A stretch of 64,000 bases of DNA, from NCBI GenBank assembly GCA_002633025.1, contig NMRB01001018.1:85071-149070 (forward strand), written 5' to 3'. The translations under genes were made by a program, and so were the position numbers. The DNA comes from Notospermus geniculatus. Lineage: Eukaryota; Nemertea; Pilidiophora; Heteronemertea; Lineidae. The notes below the pieces were generated by a model. The model was not told the DNA's origin and made no database searches. It saw only the letters and a program-made list of their open reading frames with translations. Of this stretch, positions 53,456 to 64,000 are shown one piece after another. Position 1 is the stretch's first letter. Each line of letters opens with the position of its first letter.

Positions 53456-54484
53456 TCAATTTGAAATGGATTTATCAATTTTTTTACGATGAGCCGTTGA
53501 GTTTGTTTGGCTCTCCTTCTGCTTGCTACGAGAACAGAAATACCTCACATTCTGTCGAAATTTCTTCACAGAAAAAATATAGATATATGTGTTAAAAGCG
53601 AAATTACTCACTTCAAAGATTTCTCCGACAGTCGTGGTAAGTCTCTGCAATGCAGTTCTGAAAGGTGAATAATGGCCGACGATCGGCTGGTACAGACTCC
53701 AAAAAGCCCTCCGTATTATAGTGGGGAATTTAAACACGAAAAATGTCGTGGACACGACCAGTAGCATCCAAATAACCTGCCTACTTGTACCTTTGGAGTC
53801 TGTGGTCAGTTCTTCTCTTCTTCTCGCGTTGATCTTCAGAGTCAGTAAAATCCCGATGTTGCTGATGCCAATGACCGTGAGGGGGATGTATACACCGATG
53901 ATTGAGTAAAATTGATCGTATATCGTCGCCAGGTGGCCAGAAAAGTGGAACGGACATAACCAACCTTCGAATGCTTTTTGCCTCGTGCGAAACAGATTCA
54001 TTGGGAAAAGTACCAAAGCAAGACAGGTGAAGAGGCCGAGCAAGAAACGCTTTGCCTTCCCCACGTTACCCCATGTCCGCGCCTTGAGTGGGAAAAGCAT
54101 GGCTAACAGTCGTTCTAGAGACATTGTTTGAAGTATGATGGAAGAAATTAGTCCTGCATAATTATACCAAGAGAGATAGGTATTACAAAGCCATTTAAAG
54201 TTTGGCATTGTACGAACTTTCTCGTGTAAGATTGAGATGACTGTCCGTTGAAGAGTGTGCATGATGAGGTATACTGAATCTGAGACCGCCATCCCCCTCA
54301 TTAAGATACAGGTGGAGCTGTCCTTGTAGACGGGTAGTGATAAAATCAAGAATGATATGATATTACCGACCACTCCTACCACTGCTATGAGGGGTTGAAG
54401 GTATGCTTCCAAACTGCTACTGATGTCGTATATTAGTAAGACATCGGGATGCATAAATAATGTTCTATTCGTTGCTATATCCAT
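53456..54484 (-). CDS. class A (rhodopsin-like) GPCR, single exon, 342 residues
   Basis: Starts at ATG 54482-54484 in ideal context (ACCATGG). The frame is open upstream but without another ATG. Seven hydrophobic segments are present. Numbered from this start: GN at 40-41 (N1.50), D69 in AVSDS (D2.50), C100 and C177 for the extracellular disulfide, ER at 123-124 in place of DR, P201 in TM5, FKFP254 in TM6, and NTYIY from 298 in place of NPxxY. TM4 lacks the usual W. One N-glycosylation site, NRT at 6. Third loop and tail are basic (RRREE, KKFRQ). Overall like the invertebrate peptide-receptor (FMRFamide-receptor-like) group; the ligand is unknown. The proline-to-threonine change in TM7 and E for D are tolerated in some divergent receptors. 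Antisense in the presumed JAZF1 intron, with a broken paralogue 4 kb away. Confidence 0.85.
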   Translation of the reverse strand: MDIATNRTLFMHPDVLLIYDISSSLEAYLQPLIAVVGVVGNIISFLILSLPVYKDSSTCILMRGMAVSDSVYLIMHTLQRTVISILHEKVRTMPNFKWLCNTYLSWYNYAGLISSIILQTMSLERLLAMLFPLKARTWGNVGKAKRFLLGLFTCLALVLFPMNLFRTRQKAFEGWLCPFHFSGHLATIYDQFYSIIGVYIPLTVIGISNIGILLTLKINARRREELTTDSKGTSRQVIWMLLVVSTTFFVFKFPTIIRRAFWSLYQPIVGHYSPFRTALQRLTTTVGEIFEVSNFAFNTYIYIFSVKKFRQNVRYFCSRSKQKESQTNSTAHRKKIDKSISN

Positions 54485-54734
54485 GGTACCCTCGGAAATC
54501 CTCGATGGTGGTTGACAATGAAAGGAGCTGGCTGTAGAGGGCAACCTACATCCCGGTCATTGACGACCACAAGCTTTCCAATTTCAATTGCTCAGTTTTG
54601 TAAAAATTAGCTCACGAAATTACCTAGTGTTGTTGAATTCAATTTTCTGTTCGTGGAAGATCGAATTCAGCGCGTTGAAATACACGAATAATTTTCAGTG
54701 AGTCGGTGGTACATCTTGGGGAAATCAGCAGTCA

Positions 54735-54970
54735 CTTTTGTGATCCTCCTGATGTTGCCAATATAAACGGTTTGCCTGTAATCAAACGAACAACTACTAC
54801 ACGGCCAGAGGTACGTACATGTACAGTACGTTGCATTTGCAAACTTCGCCCTGGCAGTAAACCAGAGCATTGCACAAGGAATCACATCATACTTGGGCAG
54901 TCCCTGGAGCCAGAGAAGAGGACATTGACGAAAGTTTGGCGCTTATCGAGAAGTGTAAAGGCCCTCACAC
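54735..54970 (-). repeat. receptor-flanking block, copy B (upstream of intact GPCR)
   Basis: Starts about 250 bases upstream of the receptor start codon. Shared with 50420-50640 and 57930-58230, so it may hold the receptor promoter or 5' leader. Confidence 0.6.
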
Positions 54971-55019
54971 ACTTTTAAGAGTTAAAACTCTTCACGGAAG
55001 ATCATAATTAAGCAGGGTT

Positions 55020-55860
55020 CAATAGGTATCTTTCATGGAACGCTACGTAAGCTAAGGTTATTACTTATACGGTGACGTATTCTCCAATAACAGGATCTTT
55101 GTAAATAGTGCCGCACTGTGCCCATGACATGTATGGATATAACTGCTCCGTTGGAGAATGTTTTGCGTTAGTCTACGTCCTCAATGAACGTAGTCAGATG
55201 TGAAGCCTGATTGGCCACTGCCCTATTGAAACTCCTCCCAGCCAGGCGCCGCTGACCTCCGCCTGGTATTGCCGCAATGACCAATGTCTATATTTGGACA
55301 CGAGCTGTGGCTAAAAAAGGGATAGTTATTATCCCCGGAATGGAATAGTTATTTTTGCCGGAACAATTAATTTTGAAGTACTTTTGCGCGCGTACAAACC
55401 ATAGTAATGTAGCGAAAACGGCTGAACGACAACGACGTCCGCGACAGGCAATGGGCCAGGAAGAGAAAGATTTGTGGCGAGTGGCCGGCATTATCGCCAG
55501 ACGGCGCGGCGGTGACACAGATTTGATCACCAATGCATGGAATGTTCACCGCAACAATTTTGTAATAGTTTTGGCGCATTTTCGTCGGGTATCTGACACT
55601 TTTTAATTCTAAATGCTGTCTCTCTAATACAAATCGCGCGCCCTTTTTATGTACACGGTATACAAAGTCAACATGAGTCAGGTTGCCGTTTAGTCCGCAG
55701 ACAATTATCAGTAATTATTCATGAGGGCTTTAGCCGCCTCACCCGATCACGGAAGGCGCGATTGGCCAGCCAATCAGCTGCGGAGTTGGGTTACGTTAGG
55801 CAAGGTAGTCGTATAGGTAATTACGTACTATACGTAGCGTTCCGTGAAAGATACCTATTG
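55020..55860. mobile_element. 841-base TIR element
   Basis: CAATAGGTATCTTTCATGGA and its inverse over 30 bases with one mismatch. The flank rejoins as AAGCAGGGTTC + GGCACACGGATCCGG, and a paralogous uninterrupted version (AAGCAAGGTTCATTGGCGCA) lies 100 bases away at about 55962. Confidence 0.8.
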
Positions 55861-56045
55861 GCACACGGATCCGGTCCGTATCCGACATGTATCCTGTCCG
55901 CAAAAACATTAGTCAACTAACTGGTTATCACATTAGTTTGTTCATTGACGTCCGATTCTTAAGCAAGGTTCATTGGCGCACGAATCCGGTCCGTTTTCTG
56001 TCCGTTTGTCCTTATTTTTGCGGATACGACAACGCAAAAGTCAAT

Positions 56046-56287
56046 ATAATGATAATGGCGAGTTCTTATATAGCGCTTCATAGCGTATTACGCTCTCTAA
56101 GCGCTTCACACATTATTACCCCAGCCTATGATTCAGAAACCTTTCTGTAGAAACCAAAGGGCAGCCACAATATAGCGCACACGATGGACATTTCAGGCCA
56201 GTTGAGAGTTACAGAGTGGCACGGCCGGGGATCGAACCCGCGACCTTCCGATCACGAGCGCTAACCATTATGCCACCGCGCTCCCCA
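56046..56287 (-). mobile_element. tRNA-derived SINE with gcgctatataa tail
   Basis: Minus strand: GGGGAGCGCGG, A box TGGCATAATGG, B box GGTTCGATCCC, body, then GTGTGAAGCGCTTAGAGAGC and AAGCGCTATATAAGAACTC. Tail type is widespread in marine invertebrate SINEs (general knowledge). It split a repeat whose other part is 56295-56520. Confidence 0.8.
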
Positions 56288-56294
56288 GGTGGAT

Positions 56295-56520
56295 ACTCAG
56301 TGACCTATCCCAACGAGGCTTTGTACCATCAGGTACATTTCCTGCGGATAATCCGTTGAAGAAAGCGCCCTGCGACCTCATTTCGACTCCTGCAGCTTGC
56401 TGCTAGCGCTGCACACAGATGCACACGATGTAGGCACGATGTACAGGTTTGTACACACAGTGCGTGATTCACTGATGTCGCGTCATCGACGGAGCGTCCT
56501 CCCTGATATCTTAGGCCTAT
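56295..56520 (-). repeat. inverted pair of 28310-28510
   Basis: CAGTGACCTATCCCA, ATCTCATTTCGACTCCTG-like and GCGCTGCACACAGAT blocks in order. Confidence 0.65.
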
Positions 56521-56797
56521 TTATTGCAATCAAACTGCACTGAACCTATGTATACTATGTTTAGTTTGAGGTATTTTAGAATAGAAATTAAACCCTCGGG
56601 TGGAGCAAAAATTCCGTCCAAACCCTCGGCGAAGCGCCTCGGGTTTGGACTACATTTTAGCTCCACCCTCGCGGGTTTGGTGTCGCAACCAAGACCCTCC
56701 GCCTCGGATTTAATTCCTTAAACCATGCTTTCGGGATCGTAACCGATGGTTTAGGCCGGAATGGACGACAATCGGCTTGCCATATAAGCACAGAAAG

Positions 56798-57889
56798 AAA
56801 AAACGATCTCATCTCGAGATAAAATGAATCTAACTCTTGTCCCTAAAATGAGTTTCTTTTGCAACTCGAATAGACATAACTGGGTCTCCACTTGAGATGA
56901 CATTGTCTCCAACTGGTTAAAATGATTCTCAGCTGTTTCCACCGGATTGTCTGTTGTCTCGAATCAAATAAACAAGTGATGTCTCCATATATAAAAAAAA
57001 AGTTTCACACCCAGTGGGTTTCGAACCCAAGTCGGACACCAGAACCACCACACCACCGAGCTCCTCTTATGAGCAGATTTTGGTTCCCCTCAGTTTGTTT
57101 CCAATTTTCTCCAGCTGATGCCCTGTCCCAATCGGCTGGAGAACTGAGAAAACTCAAAATGAGTAGACTTTGTCTCCACTTCAGAAAGAGACTCCAGTTG
57201 AAGTTATCTCCAGTCGATGCAAGAGGGCTCCAGCCTTAGAAAACTGGTACTTCATTCTCGGTTCGAGTAGCAAAGGAAACTCATTTTCACAGCGGGCAAA
57301 ACGGAGCTGACGTCGCGTCATGACGCGATTCAGTTTCACGAACTGACACCAGGCACCCTCACGGGGCACAGCTAATCGCATTTCAATCAGCCTTTCGTCT
57401 GCTGCAGCCGCCTTCCGGCTTATTGGTAACCTATTTTCTGCTGACCATAAAACAAGCATGACGGGTCTGCAACCTTGGATTTGGTTACTTTCAAAAGATT
57501 TGGCGTTTTTCCCTCCAATTTTCGTGATTCTCTTGCCAGAAATATGCACCGGGGAGCTAGAAAATTTACCATATATACCAACTTCGGAGCAGAGTTACTG
57601 CCACATACGCGCGAAAAGCAAAAATCGAAGAACATACCGTTTGTTGATTAGGGGCATCTCTGAATATGTCCTGTAAATCCTGCCCTCATATCTTAAACGA
57701 TGTAAAAATTAAAACGGTGGTGAAAAGTCGATAGCCTACCCGAAATCAAGGGGCGTTTTAGAGCGCCACTGGCGCGATGTGGTGAACTCTGACGTTACGT
57801 CATGTCCAAGGAAATCGCCGCTGTGTTTAGGGACAAAATAGTAGGCTGGAGACTCATTTTATCTCGAGTTGAGATCGAATTTTTTTTCT
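56798..57889. mobile_element. 1.1-kb foldback-like element
   Basis: GAAAAAACGATCTCATCTCG (left) and CTCGAGTTGAGATCGAATTT with poly-T (right) are inverted ends. The interior repeats TCTCCA(A/G)(C/T)TGG words and holds a tRNA-like fragment. Confidence 0.55.
57001..57066 (-). mobile_element. tRNA-like SINE head, truncated
   Basis: Minus strand A box TGGTGTGGTGG and B box GGTTCGAAACC, then a run of T that would end Pol III transcription. No intact acceptor stem. Confidence 0.55.
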
Positions 57890-57929
57890 GTGAGCTTGAT
57901 GAAATAGTGCACAAATGATGCTCTGAAAG

Positions 57930-58230
57930 GCGGTGAGTCACTATTCTCAGGGTAACTACAAGTATACCAGGCGTTGTTGTGTTGCTGGTGATGTTACCAA
58001 CATCAGGGTATGCCTGCAGATCACCAACGACAACCACATCGACGGTTCTATGTTGCATTTACAGACTTCGCCCGGACAGCAAACTGGGGCATAAAACATG
58101 ATCCTTGGCAAACGCCCGAACAAGGGACGACGATGACTCTCTGTCATCATGAAAAGCTTGGTATACAGCGAGAGGCCAAAACCCTCAAACACTTGTCTCT
58201 TTCACGCGCTATGGGTCCACTGTGAATCCT
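57930..58230 (-). repeat. receptor-flanking block, copy C
   Basis: Third copy of the block upstream of the GPCR (TGATGTTACCAACATCAGGG, GCAGATCACCAACGACAACC). No receptor-coding sequence follows it in this window, so a third receptor unit has been lost or only its flank was copied. Confidence 0.65.
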
Positions 58231-58339
58231 TTTTTCCTCCCCTCTGTCTCCACACAATGAGTACATCCGAAAATCACAGCGTAAGCGTGTGTGTTACATG
58301 TACCGTAGCCTACTACTGTACATGTACGGTGTATGTGGC

Positions 58340-58600
58340 TTATGGAAACGTTGGTTCTCCTCCAACATTATCGGCAAGATGTATTTCTAACAGAGGCTGG
58401 GACAACAACACCGCAAAATAATTCGGTGCATCAATTTGTTCGAGTCCTTTTTTAACAAGCGACGAAATTTGATTTGTCCATTTTCTCTTGTTGTATCATA
58501 TAATAAAGGAATCAAACGATTCCTTAAAGATCATATTCTGAATCTTAGCTGACTAAAACAGGACTTTGATGTTAATTTGATACATGTTGGTGAGCTGGCC
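58340..58600 (+). repeat. block shared with 51055-51330
   Basis: Follows copy C at the same relative distance and order as 51055-51330 follows copy A, marking an old tandem unit. Confidence 0.7.
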
Positions 58601-59911
58601 TTCAGGCATTCACACCACTAAAATCATCACACTTTTAGCATTGTTCAATTTTGTCCCCTAATTTTCGCCCTTTTCCTCTTACGTAGTATGTACCGGTAGT
58701 GACTATTGATGCATATTTAAAGCATTTGGGGTGAAAGCGCGTCCCGAATAAAGAAATTTGAATTATTTCACCGGCTTCCAGGTTTTTGTACGATTTTTGT
58801 GTGTGAAATTTTCGACTTTATTTTGAGGACGTCTTCTCATTGGTCATATTGAATCATATGATCTCAGCGGCACACTATGCTTCAGTAAATGAAATGTCCA
58901 GGGACATTGTGCTCACCTCTGTGATAAGTAAGTCTCAGTCTGTGGTAAAGTAAAATTGTGACTCTCATGGTGAATAATGAAGGATCAGTACAGATAAGAT
59001 AAAGCTGAATACACCACCAAAGTATTTTTATGATGATCAGTAATAACAAGAATGTATAAGTACCAAGAATATACAACTCCGAATATGTGCCAAAAAGTGA
59101 GTTAACTAATTTGCCTCCGCTGATCCTGTAACCGAAGGGATCTTAATTTGTGAAGGATTATTGTGTAGAGAAGATCTTTACGAACAAAATGACACCTCCC
59201 ATAGTTATATGCACTCAGAAATAACCGAGCTACAGAGCAGTTTTGAATGGATCATATTTTCGACAAATTGATATTGTACTTGATCTCAGGGTCGGGCACT
59301 CTGACCTATTCAACAAATCCATGGTTTCACCAAAATAAAAAAAATTGTATGCCAGCAATATGCCTGTAACTTTACATAAGAATATTGATGACTCCTGCGG
59401 CGCTACTGTCCGTTCAACCAACAGTGCTTTCCCGTCTCCTCTACGCTATCATCAAAATAGAGACATCTGTGAAGGTAAATTTTGTTTAATACTGTTTAAT
59501 TCGGAAGTTAACTTCTTTGGCGTCAATGTCAACCATAGGAAGTGATGTTTATTTGTATATTTTCTGTTAGATTTGTGGTGCTCTGCCGTCGGTCAGACAT
59601 CGACATGTCTGACCCACCATGACATGTTTTGATGTTTTGATGATGGGATGCACACAGCCGCTGTCACAGAATCAGACAGGCCTACATTTCACAGCCCCTG
59701 GCATCATATTGCACATTCATTGGCGATGGTCAGCATACTCTGCATCATCATTGATCGTGTAGACGGCCTGAGATTGTCACTGTGATCAAAGTGAAGAGTG
59801 TCCAAGAAGGGTGTCTGTACTGAATGTATACTTGGCTGTGTGTGTACATGGGATAATGTAGCCTGCAGTGCACTGCCTTGCCTATGCTACTGTACTGTCA
59901 GTCATTCGTTG
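58601..59911. other. no gene recognised
   Basis: Intronic or intergenic sequence. One short GGTCAGACAT..ATGTCTGACC palindrome at 59591-59614. No exon or repeat recognised. Confidence 0.4.
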
Positions 59912-59913
59912 TA

Positions 59914-60093
59914 CAGGTGTAACATCTGCCAGTGTTCCCCGTCTGTGAGTGTTCCCCTCCTATTGTCTGACGGAATAAGCTGCGACTTGACAATAGGGGA
60001 CACACAGAGAAACATGTCGATCTATCTGCCAGCGTTTCCAAACAATAAGGGGGACACACTCACCCACAGAAACACTGGCAGATATAACACCTG
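59914..60093. mobile_element. 180-base TA-flanked MITE
   Basis: CAGGTGTAACATCTGCCAGT and its near-inverse; TA at 59912-59913 and 60094-60095. Confidence 0.75.
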
Positions 60094-60294
60094 TAGGCCT
60101 GCTGTACTGCTGACTCTTTTTCCTGTGTCAAACAAGTCACTAGCTAAAAATTACCGATAGGGGCCTACATACATGTAGATAGGACTACTGCCAAGACATG
60201 CACGACTTCTCCAGCATTACCATGCTACCTAGACCATCTTCCTTTTCTCTTTGAGGACGACTGTACATGTAGTACAATCGTTCCCAGCCCTTAC

Positions 60295-60915
60295 CATCCT
60301 GAGAATCTCAGGTCATTTACGGTCGTACCCTCCCTCAATGCCCTGAGGACATCCACCCCGTTTCGGTGGGGAAGACGGACATTCCCCCATGTGTACTCGC
60401 CAATTGGTAATTCACCAACAAACCATGCAAACCAGTGGGGAAATGCCACTTGATGTAATGGACAAATATCGCGCCTAGTGCTACAACGTCTGCACATACA
60501 TCTGGTATTACGAGATACCGGATACCAGGCTCCTAGCATTGTATCTCATTCCATAATTTATGCACGCTGCCGAATGACAGCTGCCCCAAACACATGAACT
60601 GGATCATACCTTCGTGTTCGGATCCCATCAGGACGTCCTCGTTGACAAGATAATCCGTGAGAATCATGTTGACGCAAAGTTAATTCAGGAACAATCAGAA
60701 ACTCAACGAGTTTGTCAGCGACTCGAGAAATTTTCACAGCTACCATATTTGGGATATGACCAAGACGGGATAGAAGCTTCACTCTGATTGGCTGGATTCG
60801 GCGGAGTCGAGTGCTCCGCTGGTTCCCCACTAAAATGGCATGGATGTCGCCAGGGTCTGAACCAAGCGCGAGTTGGGGAGCCGGTTGTGAAGACCCTGGG
60901 TGCGAGGATGAGCCC
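60295..60915 (+). repeat. long form of the 39575-39670 repeat
   Basis: Ends match the short form. The interior of about 520 bases is present only here and has no recognised protein motif. Confidence 0.55.
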
Positions 60916-61253
60916 TTACGGGCTTATTTGTCACTTCAAATACAGCTTTGTCCCAAAAAAACAAGATGGGGTGATAATAATAACGACCAATAACTGCATT
61001 CTACCACTTCTCTACAAGGCAGTGCTATCACTGAACTGAACAAAACTTTACATCTCCGTCACTAATTATACAGTAGATTTTTGCAATGTTCCCAAATCAA
61101 ACTGATAAATTTCGCCAGTTTAACCTGCCAGTGGTAAATAGACAAACTTCTCCACCTCACTCATACCCACAAATTCCTGATTACTGTGTGACACGTCCGC
61201 AAAAAATTGAGCACGCTTTGCCTGGTAAGCAGGGCAAGAACATACTCTAAATT

Positions 61254-61300
61254 CCCACTTACCTGTCCCATTCCGGAACTCGGAAAAAATGACAAAATTG
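61254..61300 (+). mobile_element. half copy of the 5600-5812 foldback element
   Basis: CTAAATTCCCACTTACCTGT then ACTCGGAAAAAATGAC; the right arm is absent. Confidence 0.65.
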
Positions 61301-61956
61301 TGGTGGCTGGGCTTTAGTTCAGAGCACTTCGGATAGATGGCGCCACATAGCGCTGATTGGCACCGAGCCGTACCACGTGATTGAGTTGTTGTTGTTGTTG
61401 TGGTTTTGTGTGTATCGAGGCTGAAGCAGAGAGAGTGTTGTGTGCTGCACGTGGCTAGGCTCATGCAGGGACTGCGTTGTATTGGAGTAGAACGATAATA
61501 AAAGCATCGAGATCTCGACAATTAGGCGACTTCGTCGTGATTATTACAGTGGTGACAGCGTTGGCAAGAACTCTGCCGTGAATGGTTGGTGTCAGGCCGT
61601 TTTTGTGCCGCGCTTAAAAATGGCGGATTTGACTGTTGTTCGTCAGGGTCACAAACCGACGCAACGTCACCAGGTTTTTTGGAGGCTTGTGCCCTGTTGT
61701 TCAGGTTGAGGTATTTCAGGTACATCTAATTGTCACCTGTATGCTCAGAAAAGCCTCAAAACATAGTCTCTGTCTTGGAAATGAAAATTAGTAATTCGTA
61801 AACTACCAATGAAGATTTACGGCCATCCTCGTCAAGACGCAACGAATTTGCATGACGTCACGAAATCGACGCAACGTCATACGTCAAAGTGATGACGTCA
61901 TAGTCGAAGCATATTCGTTTTTCGTAATTCGGAGACGTTGCGGAACCTCCCTATTA
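61301..61956. other. no gene recognised
   Basis: Contains a short GTT run (61384-61401) and a terminus-like CGGAACCTCCCTA at about 61941. No exon seen. Confidence 0.35.
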
Positions 61957-62341
61957 GTGAATTTTCGCAAACCTGACGAAAAACGAAGTACGGAATACGA
62001 AACGAAATTGGACTTCACTTCAAGGACCTGATTTATTTCTGGAGATGGTTGGTGCCACAAATATCGCCTGCTGCAAGTGCGTCTTTTAGCGTATGACACA
62101 AGACCGATAGAGTTACGGTGGATATTACACGTGGAAATTTATCTTTCGTAGCCACGAAGTGGAAATTTAAAAATTCAAGGTGCACCAAAACTCTCTCGGT
62201 CTTACATGATATGTTAAAAGACGCTCTGGCAGCAGGGATATTTTATGGTACCAACCATCTCCTGAAACACATTAGATCATGGAAATGAAGTAGAAATTCG
62301 TTTTTCGTACTTCGTATTTCGTCAGGTTTGCGAAAACTCGC
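61957..62341. mobile_element. complete 385-base TA-flanked MITE
   Basis: GTGAATTTTCGCAAACCTGA and CAGGTTTGCGAAAACTCGC; TA at 61955-61956 and 62342-62343. Long imperfect arms. Reference copy for the halves at 15147, 16549, 34660 and 36090. Confidence 0.85.
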
Positions 62342-62463
62342 TATTGTTGTCGTCATCTCCGAATGTCTCTTTATTTGACGAGGTGTGGAGGTGTTAAAAA
62401 ATAACTCAACGGAAAGGAAGTCATCGGTTTTTAAAGTGCCACTGTTTGCATGAGGTATGCCTC

Positions 62464-62580
62464 AGTATCCCTCCCCTGGCGGCGGGATCGGAAACCAAAT
62501 TGATAAGACTGGTGTCCTGTCCAACCCATACATAGCCAGTGGTAACACCTAGACTGATACTATGTCGAAACCGCAGCTGA
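62464..62580 (+). repeat. dispersed repeat, pair of 4046-4190
   Basis: Same block order as the partner, lacking a short ACATGTACG insertion. Confidence 0.6.
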
Positions 62581-62620
62581 CCTGCTTGTCATCACTTGAG
62601 AAGTTCAACGCGCAATAATA

Positions 62621-62769
62621 GGGAGATTTAGAAATCAAACGATAAACGTAAACGTTAACGACAACGTTACTTTTGTATCGAAAATGCAATATAAAATCTC
62701 GTTAATGTGTAGTATGAAAACTAACGTTGCCATAAAGTTTACCTGGATCGTTTGATTTCTAAACCTCCC
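62621..62769. mobile_element. 149-base TA-flanked MITE (GGGAGATTTAGAAATC)
   Basis: TA at 62619-62620 and 62770-62771. Family of 548-822 and 19105-19248, here uninterrupted. Confidence 0.85.
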
Positions 62770-62771
62770 TA

Positions 62772-63312
62772 TTGCTATGGCTTCGGCCCTGACGGAAAAA
62801 TCTACTACAGCTCATTCATTGAAAGGTTGTAGGTCAATCCGACCAATCTCGAACTCGGTGCACTTTCATAATATAGTGGAACTTGTGATCCCATGCCGCA
62901 GGGCTGTGTTTTCATAACTGCACAATTTGACCTATAAGTTCTATGAAGACTGTTTGAAGATCCGCCGCTGTTTCCCGTTTGGGATTCAGCACTATAAGGT
63001 CAAAGTGGTAATTATCTGATCGGAACACGGGAATTTTGATTGGAAGGATACCTTTGGAGTCCAAGGCCCTCTGGGAAATCACATCTAAAAGACAATTTGC
63101 TACATTTCTGCGGCGGCATTCCCTCTATTTAATTAACGATATATGAATATTTATAAGACTCGCCCACTCAGGAAACTCTGAGACTAAATACTCCAAAATT
63201 ACATTACTTCGAGCAACATGGTTATTAAGAAAAGGGTGGGGTGATGACGTCACAATATGTCAAAATGTTGCATCTTGCCATCAGTTAAAGGGACTCATGT
63301 GAAAAGTGCCAG
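62772..63312. other. no gene recognised
   Basis: A GGCTTCGGCCCTGACGGAAA fragment of the 18095 repeat lies at its left edge; the rest shows nothing. Confidence 0.4.
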
Positions 63313-63315
63313 TAA

Positions 63316-63892
63316 AGGGCTCCGCACACTAGCGACTAAATTGAGGCGACCAGCGAGGCGACTGTCGACTACGACGTCGCAGGCGATAATCGCCTGTGAA
63401 GTCGCTGAGCTATGTCGCACGCGACAATTTCCTAGGACGATCCGCAAAGGGGCAACTATTTTGCTGGAGACGGTCGCAGTAGCACTGAGTGGACTGGGCC
63501 AGGCCACCAAAAGTTCAACATGTTGAACTTTCGGTCGCTGGTTGCCGCTGTCTTGCATTGTCCTTTTGTCCACTATTTCCGACGGTAAAACTGGCCAATC
63601 AGGAAACGTTCCACCGGTCACCTGACAATGTGCACGTGCTCAACACGCACAGGTCTTTCTTGGTCGCTCATGTAGTCGGCAAGTGAATGTGTTTGCAACG
63701 AAGCGATCACTGAAGCGATTATGTAAAGAGACCAGTCGGAGAGACTTACCGCGCGACCAAATTGTGTAATTCAGTCGCGTAACAATCTGCCGCAAAGAGG
63801 AGACCAAAAGGTAAAAATGTTGAGTCGCTGGCCTGGTCGCAAGGCCGATCACCCAGAAAATCGCTCGAAAAATCGCTAGTGTGCGGAGCCCT
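63316..63892. mobile_element. 577-base PIF/Harbinger-like element with TAA duplication
   Basis: TAA at 63313-63315 and 63893-63895. Ends AGGGCTCCGCACACTAGCGA and TCGCTAGTGTGCGGAGCCCT match perfectly for 20 bases. The interior is CG-rich with many GTCGC/GCGAC words in both senses; no transposase. Confidence 0.85.
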
Positions 63893-64000
63893 TAACATAA
63901 CACTGTCAAGGTAATAGGGACTACGATCTATTTTTAGACCGCTTCATTTCACATTCATGGCATGCGCCGTCTAGTAGTTGATTCTGGAACTGAAAAAGTC

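Noticed and set aside
54485-54544. Longer N-terminus for the GPCR
   Set aside because: The upstream part has no ATG in frame; the ATG at 54484 has an ideal context and gives a normal receptor length.

Overview
This is eukaryotic, animal nuclear DNA. It has introns with GT-AG splice sites, Pol III-type SINE heads with A and B boxes, TTAGGG-like telomeric tracts, dozens of short terminal-inverted-repeat (TIR) elements and almost no open reading space. A JAZF1-type gene with the metazoan exon layout, a single-exon rhodopsin-like receptor, frequent ACATGT runs and tRNA SINEs with a 'gcgctatataa' tail together suggest an invertebrate deuterostome (amphioxus, echinoderm or hemichordate). I cannot decide between these from the sequence.

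Layout. 170-5160: miniature elements, two 5S-rRNA-like SINEs and one intact 337-residue orphan ORF (minus strand). 5165-19290 and 23640-39246: two direct copies of one non-coding block, about 98% identical in the stretch I compared by eye. They differ mainly by element insertions present in only one copy, so each copy serves as the empty site for the other. Both copies stop at assembly gaps (270 N at 19291; a single N at 39247). This could be a true tandem duplication or two haplotypes joined end to end. 19561-23640: nested elements, minisatellites and a 130-base repeat full of AGGTCA half-sites. 39250-42500: sparse sequence ending in an interstitial telomere-like tract.

Genes. A JAZF1 orthologue starts at 43188 (plus) with three exons visible (43188-43287, 43865-43937, 44163-44269). 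Its later exons lie in the 777-base gap at 44341 or beyond the window. A CRE/CCAAT promoter and a 21-codon upstream ORF whose stop overlaps the start codon precede it. If the gene continues rightward, everything from 44270 on lies in its intron. That stretch includes an antisense single-exon class A GPCR (53456-54484), a truncated GPCR pseudogene with three inserted elements (47990-49757), and a further decayed copy of the receptor-flanking sequence (57930-58600): a small, mostly dead, local receptor family.

No rRNA gene, functional tRNA, CRISPR, operon or prokaryote-type system was seen. The most informative content is the paralogous empty-site record of many non-autonomous transposons (hAT-like, PIF/Harbinger-like, TA- and TTAA-flanked families, SINEs). 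Coordinates of repeats are good to a few bases where target duplications are given and to about 20 bases elsewhere.
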